A stretch of DNA of 64,000 bases from Chitinophaga silvisoli. GTDB taxonomy: Bacteria; Bacteroidota; Bacteroidia; Chitinophagales; Chitinophagaceae. The translations under genes and the position numbers were made by a program. Below are positions 16,560 through 25,898 of this stretch, piece after piece. The DNA lies in the NCBI RefSeq assembly GCF_003412465.1, contig NZ_QTJV01000010.1, positions 310,001 to 374,000 on the forward strand, written 5' to 3'. Each line of letters opens with the position of its first letter. Position 1 is the stretch's first letter. Below the pieces are notes generated by a model that made no database searches, was not told the origin of the DNA, and worked only from the letters and a program-made list of their open reading frames with translations.

Positions 16560-18056
16560 TTAGGTGTTTGCAGGTTTTTTCTTACCAAATCCCTGACGCT
16601 GCATGTTCCCCCATGTGTGTTTCTTACCTGTTAGGAAGTTGAAATAACCTCGCAGGGCAAAAAATACGATGAGTGGATGGTATACGAAAGGTTCTATAAA
16701 TGCCATCAGTGCCAGACCTAATACCTCTCTCCAGGTACGGTAGTATTGATAGGTCATATGGTCCCACAATATTGCCAGGGTTGTGATCATCACTGAATAG
16801 AAATACACAAACGCCAGCAGGATCAATGCAAACTGCCAGTTGATCTGGTTGGTAATAATGAGGTAGATATAATAAATAATCCCTGTAAATTCGATGATGG
16901 GGGCCAGGAATTCGAAAAACAGGTTGTAAGGTAGTACCACCATCCCCAATTGTTTGTAACGGGGATTGAAAATAACCTTCCTGTGTATAGTGATGATCTC
17001 TGCCAGACCCCGTCCCCAGCGGGTACGCTGACGGCTGAATACTTTCATATTAGGAGGGCCTTCCGTCCAGCACTGGGTAGTAGGAATGTAACGGATGGCA
17101 TACTTCATATTATTGTCCATCATGTAAGTACACATACGTGTCACGATGTCCATATCTTCCGCAAATGATTTACTGTCGTATCCACCGGCTTTGATGGCAA
17201 TTTCCTTGTCAAATAAACCCAGGCCACCGGATACGTTCGGCACACAGTTGATCACACTCCAACCCATCTTACCCAGTACGTATGCACGCAGGTATTCCAT
17301 CTCCTGGAAGCGTGGCAGCCACTTTTCCGGCGGGCGCACCCGGGTGATCACCCCTTCATCGATCTCACAACTGTTGGCTATACGGAGGGTAGCTCCGGTA
17401 GCAATGACACGGATACTATCCTCTTTCACATGTACATAACCACATTCCGGACAAGGCTCCCCGATTTCTTTGATCTTATGGTGCTCTTCATCCATGAATG
17501 GTTTGATCATACGCATGAGAGTATCTTTCTCAATGATACAATCCACGTCCGTACATAAAAAGTAATTGTAAACAGCCGCATTGATGCCTGCATTGGATGC
17601 ATCCGCCTTACTCTTACCATTGATTTTATCGACCACCACCAGTTTATCGTAGGCTGTATTGGTGGACTTGAACAGGCGCTTTACCGGTTTACAGTTAATG
17701 CGCGCGTTGTAGGCAAAGTCCATTTCAACCAGTTCAAATTCGTCGATCAGTTTCTGCAAAGTATCATCCGTGCTGCCATCGTTCACGATGATCACCTCGA
17801 AGGTGGGGTAGTTCAGCGTGAGCAGGGAGCGTACGTTTTGAATGATGGTCACCGCCTCGTTGAAGGCCGGGGCAATAATAGAAATGCCCGGTGCCAGCGG
17901 CGACTGCAGCATCTTGGTATAATCTACATAGCTGTTCTTACGCTGGAACTTCCGGATGCCTCGCAGGGAGAGCAACGCCAGCAACGCATACATGAACAGC
18001 ATGGTGCAACCATAAATGAACACAAAGCCTTCGTAAAAATTTCTTATCAGTTCCAC
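16560..18056 (-). CDS. membrane family 2 glycosyltransferase with CPECG insertion
   Basis: A 498-residue processive-type GT2. Two N-terminal TM residues stretches (about 10-32), then the GT-A domain: NDGSTDD (92-98), CTDVDC (DxD, 170-172), SFAEDMD (300-301) and RQRTRW (QxxRW, 343-347), then about four C-terminal TM helices. These are hallmarks of BcsA/PgaC/HasA-like synthases. Compared with the paralogue at 18065-19525 it carries an extra segment of about 20 residues (about 192-214) containing EPCPECGYVHV, a half zinc-ribbon between DxD and the acceptor region. It is 8 nt from the paralogue. The sugar is unknown. No PilZ domain is present. Confidence 0.9.
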   Translation of the reverse strand: MELIRNFYEGFVFIYGCTMLFMYALLALLSLRGIRKFQRKNSYVDYTKMLQSPLAPGISIIAPAFNEAVTIIQNVRSLLTLNYPTFEVIIVNDGSTDDTLQKLIDEFELVEMDFAYNARINCKPVKRLFKSTNTAYDKLVVVDKINGKSKADASNAGINAAVYNYFLCTDVDCIIEKDTLMRMIKPFMDEEHHKIKEIGEPCPECGYVHVKEDSIRVIATGATLRIANSCEIDEGVITRVRPPEKWLPRFQEMEYLRAYVLGKMGWSVINCVPNVSGGLGLFDKEIAIKAGGYDSKSFAEDMDIVTRMCTYMMDNNMKYAIRYIPTTQCWTEGPPNMKVFSRQRTRWGRGLAEIITIHRKVIFNPRYKQLGMVVLPYNLFFEFLAPIIEFTGIIYYIYLIITNQINWQFALILLAFVYFYSVMITTLAILWDHMTYQYYRTWREVLGLALMAFIEPFVYHPLIVFFALRGYFNFLTGKKHTWGNMQRQGFGKKKPANT

Positions 18057-18064
18057 AGGCGTAT

Positions 18065-19525
18065 TTATTTAGCTGCAGCTGCTGTAGCAGCTGGTTTAGG
18101 TGTTTGCTGAAATCCGCGTCGCTGCATGTTCCCCCAGGTACTCTTCTTCCCGGTCAGGAAGTACCAATATCCACGCAGGGCAAAAATCACGATGAGGGGA
18201 TGGTACAGGAAGAATTCCATAAATGGTGTCAGACACAGGAACGCTACTTCCTTCCATGTACGGTAATATTTGAACGACAACTGATCCCAGAGGATGGCGA
18301 TCGTCGTGATCATCACCGAATATGTATATACAAATAATAAGAGGATAAGGGCTGTTGGCCAGTTGATGAGTCCGAAGATGCCCATGACTATATAGTAGAT
18401 GATACCGGTGAACTCAATGATGGGGGCCAGCAGCTCAAAAAAGAAGTTGTACGGGAATATGATCATCCCCATCCTGCCATACCTTGGGTTCAGGAACATA
18501 CCGAAGTGAGCATACATGAGTTGTGCAAGTCCCCTGGCCCAGCGGGTACGCTGGCGGTTGAAGATCTTGACGGTCACAGGTGCTTCTGTCCAGCAGAGAG
18601 TCTTGGGTATATAGCGAATGGCGTATTCAATCTTATTGTCGTGTGCATAGCGGCACATACGGGTCATCAGCTCCATATCTTCACCGAAGGAGCTATGGTC
18701 GTATCCACCACTGCGGATGGCTATTTCTTTATCAAAAAGGCCGAGACCGCCTGATACATTTGGTACACAGTTCAGCAGGGTCCAGCCCATCTTTCCCAAT
18801 ACGAAAGCACGGATATATTCTACTTCCTGGAAGCGGGGCAGGAGCTGGCGGGGCGGGCGCATACGGGTCATTACACCCTGGTCGAACTCACAGGAGTTGG
18901 CAATACGCAGGGTAGCACCGGTGGCGATTACACGTTTTTTTTCTTCCTGCATCACTGGTTTGATCAGTTCCAGCAGGGTATTTTTATCGAGAATGCAATC
19001 TACGTCTGTACATACAAAGTGGGGGTAAGCAGCAGCATTGATCCCTGCATTCACAGCATCTGCCTTACTTTTACCATTCACCTTGTCTATCACCATTAGT
19101 TTGGCGTAGGCTGGATTGGAAGATTTATAGATCTTACGCACGGGCTTGGTCTGGATTTTTGCATTGTAGGCAAAGTCCACAGGCACCAGCTGGAACTCTT
19201 CAATCATTTGTTCCAGGCTGTTGTCCGTACTACCATCATTGACAATGATAATCTCATACCTGGGGTAGTTCAGCGTGAGCAGGGAGCGTACATTAAAAAT
19301 AATCGTGAGACCTTCGTTGAAGGCAGGGGCCAGCACAGTAATGCCTGGGGCCAACGGAGAACTGAGTAATGTATTCAGCTGGTCCACATTATCCCTTTTG
19401 GCATAGGCGCGTACGGAGATCATAGAGAAGATGGCCAGCAAGGCGTATGTCACCAGCAGTACTGTTCCATATATGAAAACACCATTCTCGTAGATTCGCC
19501 CTAAGGTTTCCCAGATATTATCCAT
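18065..19525 (-). CDS. membrane family 2 glycosyltransferase (paralogue)
   Basis: 486 residues, closely similar along its length to the downstream GT2, so the pair arose by tandem duplication. Motifs: NDGSTDN (97-103), CTDVDC (174-176), SFGEDME (282-283) and RQRTRW (325-329), with N- and C-terminal TM segments. It lacks the CPECG insertion: the sequence passes directly from MQEEKK to RVIATGATLR. The C-terminus is Ala-rich (TAAAAK). Both copies keep all catalytic motifs, which suggests a heterodimeric synthase or two sugars in an alternating polymer. Confidence 0.9.
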   Translation of the reverse strand: MDNIWETLGRIYENGVFIYGTVLLVTYALLAIFSMISVRAYAKRDNVDQLNTLLSSPLAPGITVLAPAFNEGLTIIFNVRSLLTLNYPRYEIIIVNDGSTDNSLEQMIEEFQLVPVDFAYNAKIQTKPVRKIYKSSNPAYAKLMVIDKVNGKSKADAVNAGINAAAYPHFVCTDVDCILDKNTLLELIKPVMQEEKKRVIATGATLRIANSCEFDQGVMTRMRPPRQLLPRFQEVEYIRAFVLGKMGWTLLNCVPNVSGGLGLFDKEIAIRSGGYDHSSFGEDMELMTRMCRYAHDNKIEYAIRYIPKTLCWTEAPVTVKIFNRQRTRWARGLAQLMYAHFGMFLNPRYGRMGMIIFPYNFFFELLAPIIEFTGIIYYIVMGIFGLINWPTALILLLFVYTYSVMITTIAILWDQLSFKYYRTWKEVAFLCLTPFMEFFLYHPLIVIFALRGYWYFLTGKKSTWGNMQRRGFQQTPKPAATAAAAK

Positions 19526-19531
19526 TCACAA

Positions 19532-20659
19532 CTAGAATTTTATTAATGGGTTCATGCTATGTTTCAGGATCAGCTTGTTTTCTGCAGTCGCAGTATCAAT
19601 CAGTTCCTGAATCAGGCCTTTGGCCGCCCATTTATTATTAATGAGGGATTTGGCAGCATGTTTACGAACTTCAAAATCGGTGGCGTGCAGGAATTCCTGG
19701 CGCAGGAAATCTACATATTTACCACTACTGATCCTACCTAATGCTTTCAGTATTTCCAGGCGGCAGTTGAGAGGTTGGCTGTTGTACATATGCACCAGCT
19801 TTTCCTCCACATCCTCGACTTTCATCTTGCCCAGGCAGTTAATAGCATCCGCACGTACATAGTGATCTTTGGTATCCAGCAGCCTGATTACAGCAGGCAC
19901 TGCACTTAGCTGATTGTAGTGCACCACCAGCTTCAGGCAGAAGGATACAATTGATTTATTGGAAGAGTAAGTGATCCATTGTGCAAAATTGGGAATGGCA
20001 ATGTGCTCAGTAGTAGAAATAATTTTGAACAACTCTACCTGGTCCCAGAGCAGGAGGGGTTCTGTCACCACGTCGAAGAACTTGAAAGGTTCATTCTTAC
20101 TTAGCTTAATATAAGCATGGCGGGCTGCTGCACGAAGCTCACGGTTATTACTATTCGTCAGCGGAAGGATGGTTACGTCCGCAATGGACATATTCATGTT
20201 GCTCATTTCTGCCAGGCCCTGCACCTTTCTTTCCCATTTACGGGATTTCATTTTCTTCAGGGAATCCTTATCCAGGTCCAGCTGAATGTACAGGTTACGC
20301 AATTGCTCGCCCATCGAGCCTCTTACATTATTTCTATAATGGATAAGACGGTCGATGAGTGCCTGGCGGGCCCATTTCTTCTCAAATACGGGTTGCTGAA
20401 AGCTTTCCAGGGGAAGTTGCACCTGGTCGGCAGGTACATCACTGGCCAGCTCTTCGTTCAGGAGTATATGTTCCATGAGCTGCTCGTCGATGATCGGGTG
20501 CAGCTTCTTCAGCCTTTCTGACTGGCGGTAGGCTCTGTACCTGCCCACCAATATAGAAAAGTACGCCAATAGCGTACACACGATGGCAACAACAATAAAA
20601 ATACCAGCTATCTGTATACTTAACGGAGCATACCTGAACTCATAAAAGCTAAATTCCAT
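19532..20659 (-). CDS. membrane-anchored HEAT-repeat protein of the exopolysaccharide operon
   Basis: A 375-residue protein with one N-terminal TM helix (about residues 17-39, IAGIFIVVAIVCTLLAYFSILVG) and a cytoplasmic part built of HEAT-like helical pairs (NRELRAAARHAYIKLSK, VRADAINCLGKMKVEDVEEK, LNCRLEILKALGRISSGKYV, FEVRKHAAKSLINNKW). It is 6 nt upstream of the first GT2 and 47 nt after the response regulator. HEAT solenoids are protein-binding scaffolds, so it is a plausible relay between the regulator and the synthases. That role is inference. Confidence 0.82.
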   Translation of the reverse strand: MEFSFYEFRYAPLSIQIAGIFIVVAIVCTLLAYFSILVGRYRAYRQSERLKKLHPIIDEQLMEHILLNEELASDVPADQVQLPLESFQQPVFEKKWARQALIDRLIHYRNNVRGSMGEQLRNLYIQLDLDKDSLKKMKSRKWERKVQGLAEMSNMNMSIADVTILPLTNSNNRELRAAARHAYIKLSKNEPFKFFDVVTEPLLLWDQVELFKIISTTEHIAIPNFAQWITYSSNKSIVSFCLKLVVHYNQLSAVPAVIRLLDTKDHYVRADAINCLGKMKVEDVEEKLVHMYNSQPLNCRLEILKALGRISSGKYVDFLRQEFLHATDFEVRKHAAKSLINNKWAAKGLIQELIDTATAENKLILKHSMNPLIKF

Positions 20660-20706
20660 AAGGATTGGTCAATTGGTCATCGGTCACATAGAATATCAGC
20701 CGGTTA

Positions 20707-21090
20707 CTACCGGTTGTATTGCATCAGGAGTCTTTTTACCCTGATCAGCAATTCCCCTGGTATCACTGGTTTTTTCAGGAAATCGTCAGCTCCCAGTTTG
20801 AAGCCTTCCAGTATCATATCCTCATTCCCTGCATTAGAAACAATAATCACAGGAATTGGTTTACCTTCTTTACGGTTTTTTACCCTGCTGAGAATCTCGA
20901 AACCATTAGCATATGGCATCATAATATCAGTTATGATCAGGTCAAAACCATAATCGGTATCTTCCAGTTTCTGGAAAGCCTCTTTGCCATTAGTCACATG
21001 TTCAATTTTGTATTCTTCTTTGTGCAGGATTCTTTCTACAATCTTCGGCATCACTTCATCATCTTCAATAAGCAGAATTTTACTACTCAT
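20707..21090 (-). CDS. single-domain response regulator (receiver only)
   Basis: A 127-residue CheY-like protein with no output domain. All key residues are present: acidic pair Asp10/Asp11 (LIEDDE), phospho-acceptor Asp55 (IITDIMMP), Ser85 (IVSNAG) and Lys107 (LKKP). It is the promoter-proximal gene of the operon containing the HEAT protein and two synthases, so post-translational control of polymer synthesis by phosphorylation is likely. The candidate kinases lie across the divergent intergenic region (21636 and 26514). Confidence 0.88.
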   Translation of the reverse strand: MSSKILLIEDDEVMPKIVERILHKEEYKIEHVTNGKEAFQKLEDTDYGFDLIITDIMMPYANGFEILSRVKNRKEGKPIPVIIVSNAGNEDMILEGFKLGADDFLKKPVIPGELLIRVKRLLMQYNR

Positions 21091-21450
21091 ATATTGGCTT
21101 TTATTTTTGAAGAATGGTGGTACGGGATGTACAACCTGGTTTTTTAGTGTGTTTAATAAAATTGTTCACGATTTTATTGCAGTGTAGTCGATTTTGCATG
21201 GTCTACTAATGGCTTACCCATATATACTCAAAACCAACCTGAAAGGTTTTCCCCTTTTTGCAAATAATTCGTTAATTATTTTATATTATAATTTATTTAA
21301 AAATATTCGGGGCGGTAAATGTTTAGTTTACGTTTTTAGCACTCGAATTTGGCTGTAAATTACTACCAACAGGGCAATAATGGCCATATTATGGAGATTA
21401 ATATACGTCCCTGCATTATACCTATATTCTATCTATATGAAAACAACCCT
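21091..21450. other. AT-rich part of the divergent intergenic region
   Basis: About 360 nt between the response-regulator start and the palindromic repeat. No gene is visible and no consensus promoter was found for the minus-strand operon. It presumably holds the exopolysaccharide promoter. Confidence 0.4.
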
Positions 21451-21596
21451 AAGCTTCGATACTAACCTATCACCAAAACATCACCAAAAGGTCACCAAAA
21501 GGTCACCTCAATATCCCGGGGATATTGAAGTGACCTTTTGGTGACCTTATAGTGCCCTTATAATGCCCTTATCACATCGAAGTTGCACCGAAGCTT
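21451..21596. repeat. nested palindromic element, MITE- or REP-like
   Basis: Core: a 30-bp inverted repeat (21488-21517 against 21519-21548) with a single mismatch, centred on CAATATCCCGGGGATATTG and built from repeats of CACCAAAA/GGTCACC. Outside it, AAGCTTCG (21451-21458) pairs with CGAAGCTT (21589-21596) and CTTCGAT (21454-21460) also with ATCGAAG (21576-21582). The right side carries degenerate copies (GTGACCTTATA, GTGCCCTTATA, ATGCCCTTAT). There is no T-run, so it is not a plain terminator. Nested ends and an internal stem are typical of dispersed palindromic or non-autonomous mobile elements. Confidence 0.75.
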
Positions 21597-21621
21597 CCCC
21601 GAACGTTTATAAGTAAAGCAT

Positions 21622-21629
21622 TATATTTG
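21622..21629 (+). promoter_or_regulatory. -7 box of the hybrid kinase gene
   Basis: TATATTTG matches TAnnTTTG exactly, 6 nt before the ATG at 21636, so transcription would begin almost at the start codon (a leaderless or very short-leader mRNA). No TTTG is seen at the -33 position, which lowers confidence. Confidence 0.35.
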
Positions 21630-21635
21630 TCTACT

Positions 21636-24600
21636 ATGAAGAACTCCTTAAAGTCACGTCTGTATCTCGGATTTTCTATTGCTATCCTGTTGGTAATAGT
21701 CGGTGGCATCTTTACCTATATCACTTTCAAAAAGCAACGCTCACAGGCTGAATGGGTAGAACACTCCTATGAAGTGATCACTACTGCGCAACGTATCAAT
21801 AGATATGTTTACGAAATTGAATCTGCAGGTACTGCATATAGAAGTACTCATATATTTAAATACCTTGATTCTTACTTCGAAATACATCCAAAAATATTGC
21901 CAGCCTTCTACGATCTCCGTAAAATGGTTAGGGACAACGCCAGTCAGCTGAAAAAAACAATCGCCATTGAAAAGGAATTAATAGGACTCCTTAATTACTG
22001 GGAAGGGCTGGGTGTCAGGCACGACACGAACTACGTGTATTCACATGTTACGGAAATTACCAATGAGGAACGCCTCATGGCGACAAAGATTCATAATGAT
22101 ATCCAGGATATAATTGTCGAGGAACGCCTGCTGCTTGCCAACCGCAATAGCGCTAATACTGAATCTGTAGCCAGGGCCTCCACTGCCCTCATCCTTAATA
22201 CCTGTTTCATATTGTTTGTCGCGCTCGTGCTCATGGTGATCTCCTTCCGCGAATTCAATAACCGGCTCAAAGCACAGAAAGAACTACAGGTTAAACTGCG
22301 GGAAACCGAAATACTCAATGCCAATGCCAATGCTAATAACTGGATGCTCACCGGTATGAGCCTGGTTAACGAAAGCTTGCAGGGAGATGTTGCAATTGAT
22401 GCCCTTGCCAGCAAAATTCTGCAGGCCCTGATCACTTACCTGGACCTGCCCGCCGCTGTCTTTTATTGTTATGACGATGAGAGCAAAATGCTGAAGTTCT
22501 GTGCCGGCAAAGGACTACCTTCCACTATCAAGAAGTCCTACGAACTGCACGAAGGCATCACCGGCGAAGCGGCCACCCGGAAAGAACTAACTGTTATAAA
22601 AGATATTCCTGCCAGTTACTGGCGACTGGAGTCCGCCACCGGGAATGATACCCCCGGCACCGTTATATGCCTGCCCCTGTGGGCTGATAATGACCTGGTA
22701 GGATTGATAGAACTGGTTTCATTTAATCAGCTGAGCGAAAGAGCCATAGACCTGCTGCGCAATACCTCGCACGCCATCGCAGTAGCTGTCAATGCTGCCA
22801 GCTCCCGCAAAAAAGTTATGGAGCTCCTGCGCCGCGTACAGGATCAGAAAGAGATTCTTGAAACACAGCAGGAAGAACTGCGTCAATCCAACGAAGAACT
22901 GACCCGCCAGTCAGAAATACTCCAGGCCTCCGAAGAAGAGCTGCGGGTACAGGAAGAAGAACTGCGCCAGGTGAATGACGAAATGAGTGTGCAGAACAAA
23001 GCCCTCGAAATGGCCCGGCAAGAGCTGTCCAGGAAAGCGGAAGAACTGGAGCAAAGCAGTACCTACAAATCTGAATTCCTGGCAAACATGTCGCACGAGC
23101 TACGTACACCACTCAATAGTGTACTGATCCTTGCCCGACTGCTGGAAGAAAACAAAGAACAGAATCTGAGCCCAAAGCAGATGGAATATGCCGGTATCAT
23201 TCACAAATCCGGTTCTGATCTCCTTAAACTCATCAACGATATCCTGGACCTGTCCAAGATCGAAGCCGGAAAAGTGGAAATGAACATAGAGCCGGTAACT
23301 GTAAAAAGTATCAATAGCGATCTTCAACAACTCTTCCATGTAGTAGCCGAAGAAAAACAGATTAACTTCATTACAAATATAGACGCGGCTGTTCCTGCTA
23401 CCATTCAGACAGATGGCCAGCGCCTGGAACAGGTGATCAAGAACCTGCTTTCCAATGCATTTAAATTCACCCCGAAGGAAGGCACAATTGAACTGGCCTG
23501 GACTGTACAGGCAGACGGGCTCCACATCGCAGTATCCGATACCGGTAGCGGTATTCCTGCTGATAAGCAACAACTGATCTTCGAAGCCTTCCGCCAGGCA
23601 GATGGTTCTACCAGCCGAAAATATGGAGGTACAGGCCTGGGGCTTAGCATCAGCAAAGAACTGATGAAGCGCCTGGGTGGCGAGATCCGCCTGGTCAGTG
23701 CAGAAGGGCAGGGTAGTACCTTTACCATTGTCATGCCTACCGGGGCACCTCCCAATGCCGTTCCCCGGCCGACAGCTGCGCTTGCCCCCGTGCAGGAACT
23801 GCCCGTTAAAATAGAACCTGTGCTGCCACCAGGAGAACAAGTGGTAGAAGATGACCGCAACATTCTAAGCAAGCAGGATAAGCTCATTCTCATCGTTGAG
23901 GACGATGCCAGCTTTGCGACCATCCTCCGGGACTTTGCCAGACAAAAAGGATTTAAGACCATCGTAGCCCTGAACGGGAATGATGGTTTGTTCTTTGCCC
24001 GGAAGTTCCTGCCGGCTGCAATCATCCTGGATATGAATCTGCCATTGATAGATGGCAACAGCATTCTGAAGATTCTAAAGAACAACGAAGAGCTGAAACA
24101 TATACTCGTACACGTAGTGTCGGCAGGAGAAATCTCCCTGCAGGTACGTGATAAAGTAGAGGGCTATACGCAGAAGCCGCTGCAGGTTACTGATATGGAA
24201 ACAGTGTTCTCCGGTATCAGTTCCCAACTGGATGCCAGGCTGAAAAAAGTGCTGGTTATTTCAGAAGGCGTATTACTCCATCATCCTTTCCTGCAATCAC
24301 TCAGTGATGAGCGCCATCTGCAAACCCAGTACCACCTGGTGAAAGGATTGGCCGAAGCTGCGATGGAACTACAATCCCATTCCTACGACGGGATTGTGCT
24401 GGATGCCGGTACTGATATATCAGAAAGCATTGCCAGGCTCAACCAGCTCAGGCAGATTGCTGCCGCCAGAGACCTGCCGGTGATCGTATACCTTGATCAC
24501 GACATTTCGGAAGCTGATGAACTGGCGCTGAAAAAGAACGCAGCAGCCATTGTACGCAACTCTACCTTCTCGGGAGACCGCCTCATGGATGAACTGGAAC

Positions 24601-25043
24601 TCTTCCTCTACAAGCTGAATGAGACGACTGTAGCTCAACCTGCAGACAGGGTACCTAAGACAGAAAGCAACCTGGAAGGCCAGAAAGTATTACTGGCTGA
24701 CGACGATATGCGAAATGTATTTTCCCTGAGCGCACTGCTGGCAGGTCATGGATTGGATGTAGTGACAGCTGCTGATGGGAAAGAAGCACTTGAAAGACTC
24801 GAAGAAAATCCTGATATTCGTTTAGTACTGATGGACATCATGATGCCGGAAATGGATGGTTATGAAGCCATGCGCCGCATCCGCGCAAATAGTCGTTATC
24901 AAAATCTGCCGGTCATTGCACTCACAGCAAAAGCCATGGCGGGGGACAGGGAAAAATGTATCGCTGCAGGAGCTTCGGATTATATAGCCAAGCCAATCGA
25001 TAGCAGTAAACTTTTATCGCTTATACATGTTTGGATGGTATAA
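21636..25043 (+). CDS. hybrid sensor histidine kinase (CHASE3-GAF-HisKA-HATPase-REC-REC-like-REC)
   Basis: 1135 residues from the ATG at 21636 (an in-frame TTG is 9 nt earlier). TM helices at about 8-28 and 182-202 flank a CHASE3-like helical sensor. A GAF domain (about 235-385) and a long coiled coil (QQEELRQSNEELTRQ, EEELRVQEEELRQ) follow. HisKA has FLANMSHELRTPLNS (His about 487). The ATPase has NLLSNAFKF, DTGSGIP and GGTGLGLSIS. Three receiver regions end the protein: the first (IILDMNLP) and third (VLMDIMMPEMDG) look intact, while the middle one (YDGIVLDAG) has lost the acidic pair and conserved Lys. It heads a CheR-CheB-REC kinase operon. Confidence 0.9.
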   Translation: MKNSLKSRLYLGFSIAILLVIVGGIFTYITFKKQRSQAEWVEHSYEVITTAQRINRYVYEIESAGTAYRSTHIFKYLDSYFEIHPKILPAFYDLRKMVRDNASQLKKTIAIEKELIGLLNYWEGLGVRHDTNYVYSHVTEITNEERLMATKIHNDIQDIIVEERLLLANRNSANTESVARASTALILNTCFILFVALVLMVISFREFNNRLKAQKELQVKLRETEILNANANANNWMLTGMSLVNESLQGDVAIDALASKILQALITYLDLPAAVFYCYDDESKMLKFCAGKGLPSTIKKSYELHEGITGEAATRKELTVIKDIPASYWRLESATGNDTPGTVICLPLWADNDLVGLIELVSFNQLSERAIDLLRNTSHAIAVAVNAASSRKKVMELLRRVQDQKEILETQQEELRQSNEELTRQSEILQASEEELRVQEEELRQVNDEMSVQNKALEMARQELSRKAEELEQSSTYKSEFLANMSHELRTPLNSVLILARLLEENKEQNLSPKQMEYAGIIHKSGSDLLKLINDILDLSKIEAGKVEMNIEPVTVKSINSDLQQLFHVVAEEKQINFITNIDAAVPATIQTDGQRLEQVIKNLLSNAFKFTPKEGTIELAWTVQADGLHIAVSDTGSGIPADKQQLIFEAFRQADGSTSRKYGGTGLGLSISKELMKRLGGEIRLVSAEGQGSTFTIVMPTGAPPNAVPRPTAALAPVQELPVKIEPVLPPGEQVVEDDRNILSKQDKLILIVEDDASFATILRDFARQKGFKTIVALNGNDGLFFARKFLPAAIILDMNLPLIDGNSILKILKNNEELKHILVHVVSAGEISLQVRDKVEGYTQKPLQVTDMETVFSGISSQLDARLKKVLVISEGVLLHHPFLQSLSDERHLQTQYHLVKGLAEAAMELQSHSYDGIVLDAGTDISESIARLNQLRQIAAARDLPVIVYLDHDISEADELALKKNAAAIVRNSTFSGDRLMDELELFLYKLNETTVAQPADRVPKTESNLEGQKVLLADDDMRNVFSLSALLAGHGLDVVTAADGKEALERLEENPDIRLVLMDIMMPEMDGYEAMRRIRANSRYQNLPVIALTAKAMAGDREKCIAAGASDYIAKPIDSSKLLSLIHVWMV

Positions 25044-25058
25044 CCTTGTATTGTTTCT

Positions 25059-25880
25059 ATGAAGGAAGACATATCTAATGCAGATTTCGTTGATATAGTT
25101 AATATAGTAAAACTGCAATACGGATATGATTTCACCGGTTATGCGCAGGCATCCCTCAAGCGCCGTATTGTTCGTTTTATGAGCTATGCCGGAATAGCTA
25201 CCGCATTTGAGCTGAAGTATCTGCTGGTCAATGATACAGATTTTTTTAACCGGCTGGTACAGTATATTACCGTGAATGTGACGGAAATGTTCCGTGATCC
25301 CTTGTTTTATCAAACCCTGCGGACACAGGTGCTTCCCAAGCTGGCGGCGTACCCGAATATTAAAATATGGCATGCCGGTTGTTCTACCGGAGAAGAGGTC
25401 TTTTCCATGGCCATCCTGCTGCATGAAGCCGGACTGCTGGGAAGGACTAAAATATATGCGACTGACCTCAACCCTATGAACCTTGAAAAGGCAAACATGG
25501 GCATCTTACCACTGGATAATATGAAAGACTATGTATACAATTACATTCAGTCAGGAGGTTTAGGCGATTTTTCAAATTACTACACAGCCAGGTATGACAA
25601 TGTGCTGATTAAAAAAGAGCTGCGTAAGCATATCACCTTTTTCCAGCACAACCTGGTCACAGATACCGTATTCAATGAGTTCCAGCTCATTTGCTGCCGA
25701 AATGTATTTATATATTTCAACAGGGAATTGCAGAACCACGTGTTGCAATTATTCTATGACAGCCTTTCACCGCGTGGTTACCTGGCCATGGGAATCAAAG
25801 AAACCATGCGCTTCGCCAGCATCCATGAAAAATTTGAAACGATACATCCAGCGCATAAGATTTACCGGAGAAAAGGGTAA
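25059..25880 (+). CDS. cheR: CheR-family protein-glutamate O-methyltransferase
   Basis: A 273-residue SAM-dependent methyltransferase. The N-terminal helical domain has YGYDFTGYAQASLKRRI. The SAM site is KIWHAGCSTGEEVFSMAIL, followed by IYATDLNPMNLEKA, and the catalytic domain contains LICCRNVFIYF, the usual CheR signature. In chemotaxis it methylates receptor Glu residues. No chemoreceptor gene is nearby, so the substrate may be the CHASE3 kinase coiled coil or a distant protein. It lies 15 nt after the hybrid kinase. Confidence 0.9.
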   Translation: MKEDISNADFVDIVNIVKLQYGYDFTGYAQASLKRRIVRFMSYAGIATAFELKYLLVNDTDFFNRLVQYITVNVTEMFRDPLFYQTLRTQVLPKLAAYPNIKIWHAGCSTGEEVFSMAILLHEAGLLGRTKIYATDLNPMNLEKANMGILPLDNMKDYVYNYIQSGGLGDFSNYYTARYDNVLIKKELRKHITFFQHNLVTDTVFNEFQLICCRNVFIYFNRELQNHVLQLFYDSLSPRGYLAMGIKETMRFASIHEKFETIHPAHKIYRRKG

Positions 25881-25898
25881 GCCGCATGTTGTAAATTT

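Noticed and set aside
21488-21548. Long hairpin as a transcription terminator
   Set aside because: No T-run on either strand, no gene ends nearby, and the nested outer arms are not explained by a terminator.
23100-24085. Two long minus-strand frames within the hybrid kinase
   Set aside because: Overlap conserved HisKA/ATPase coding sequence and lack recognisable domains.
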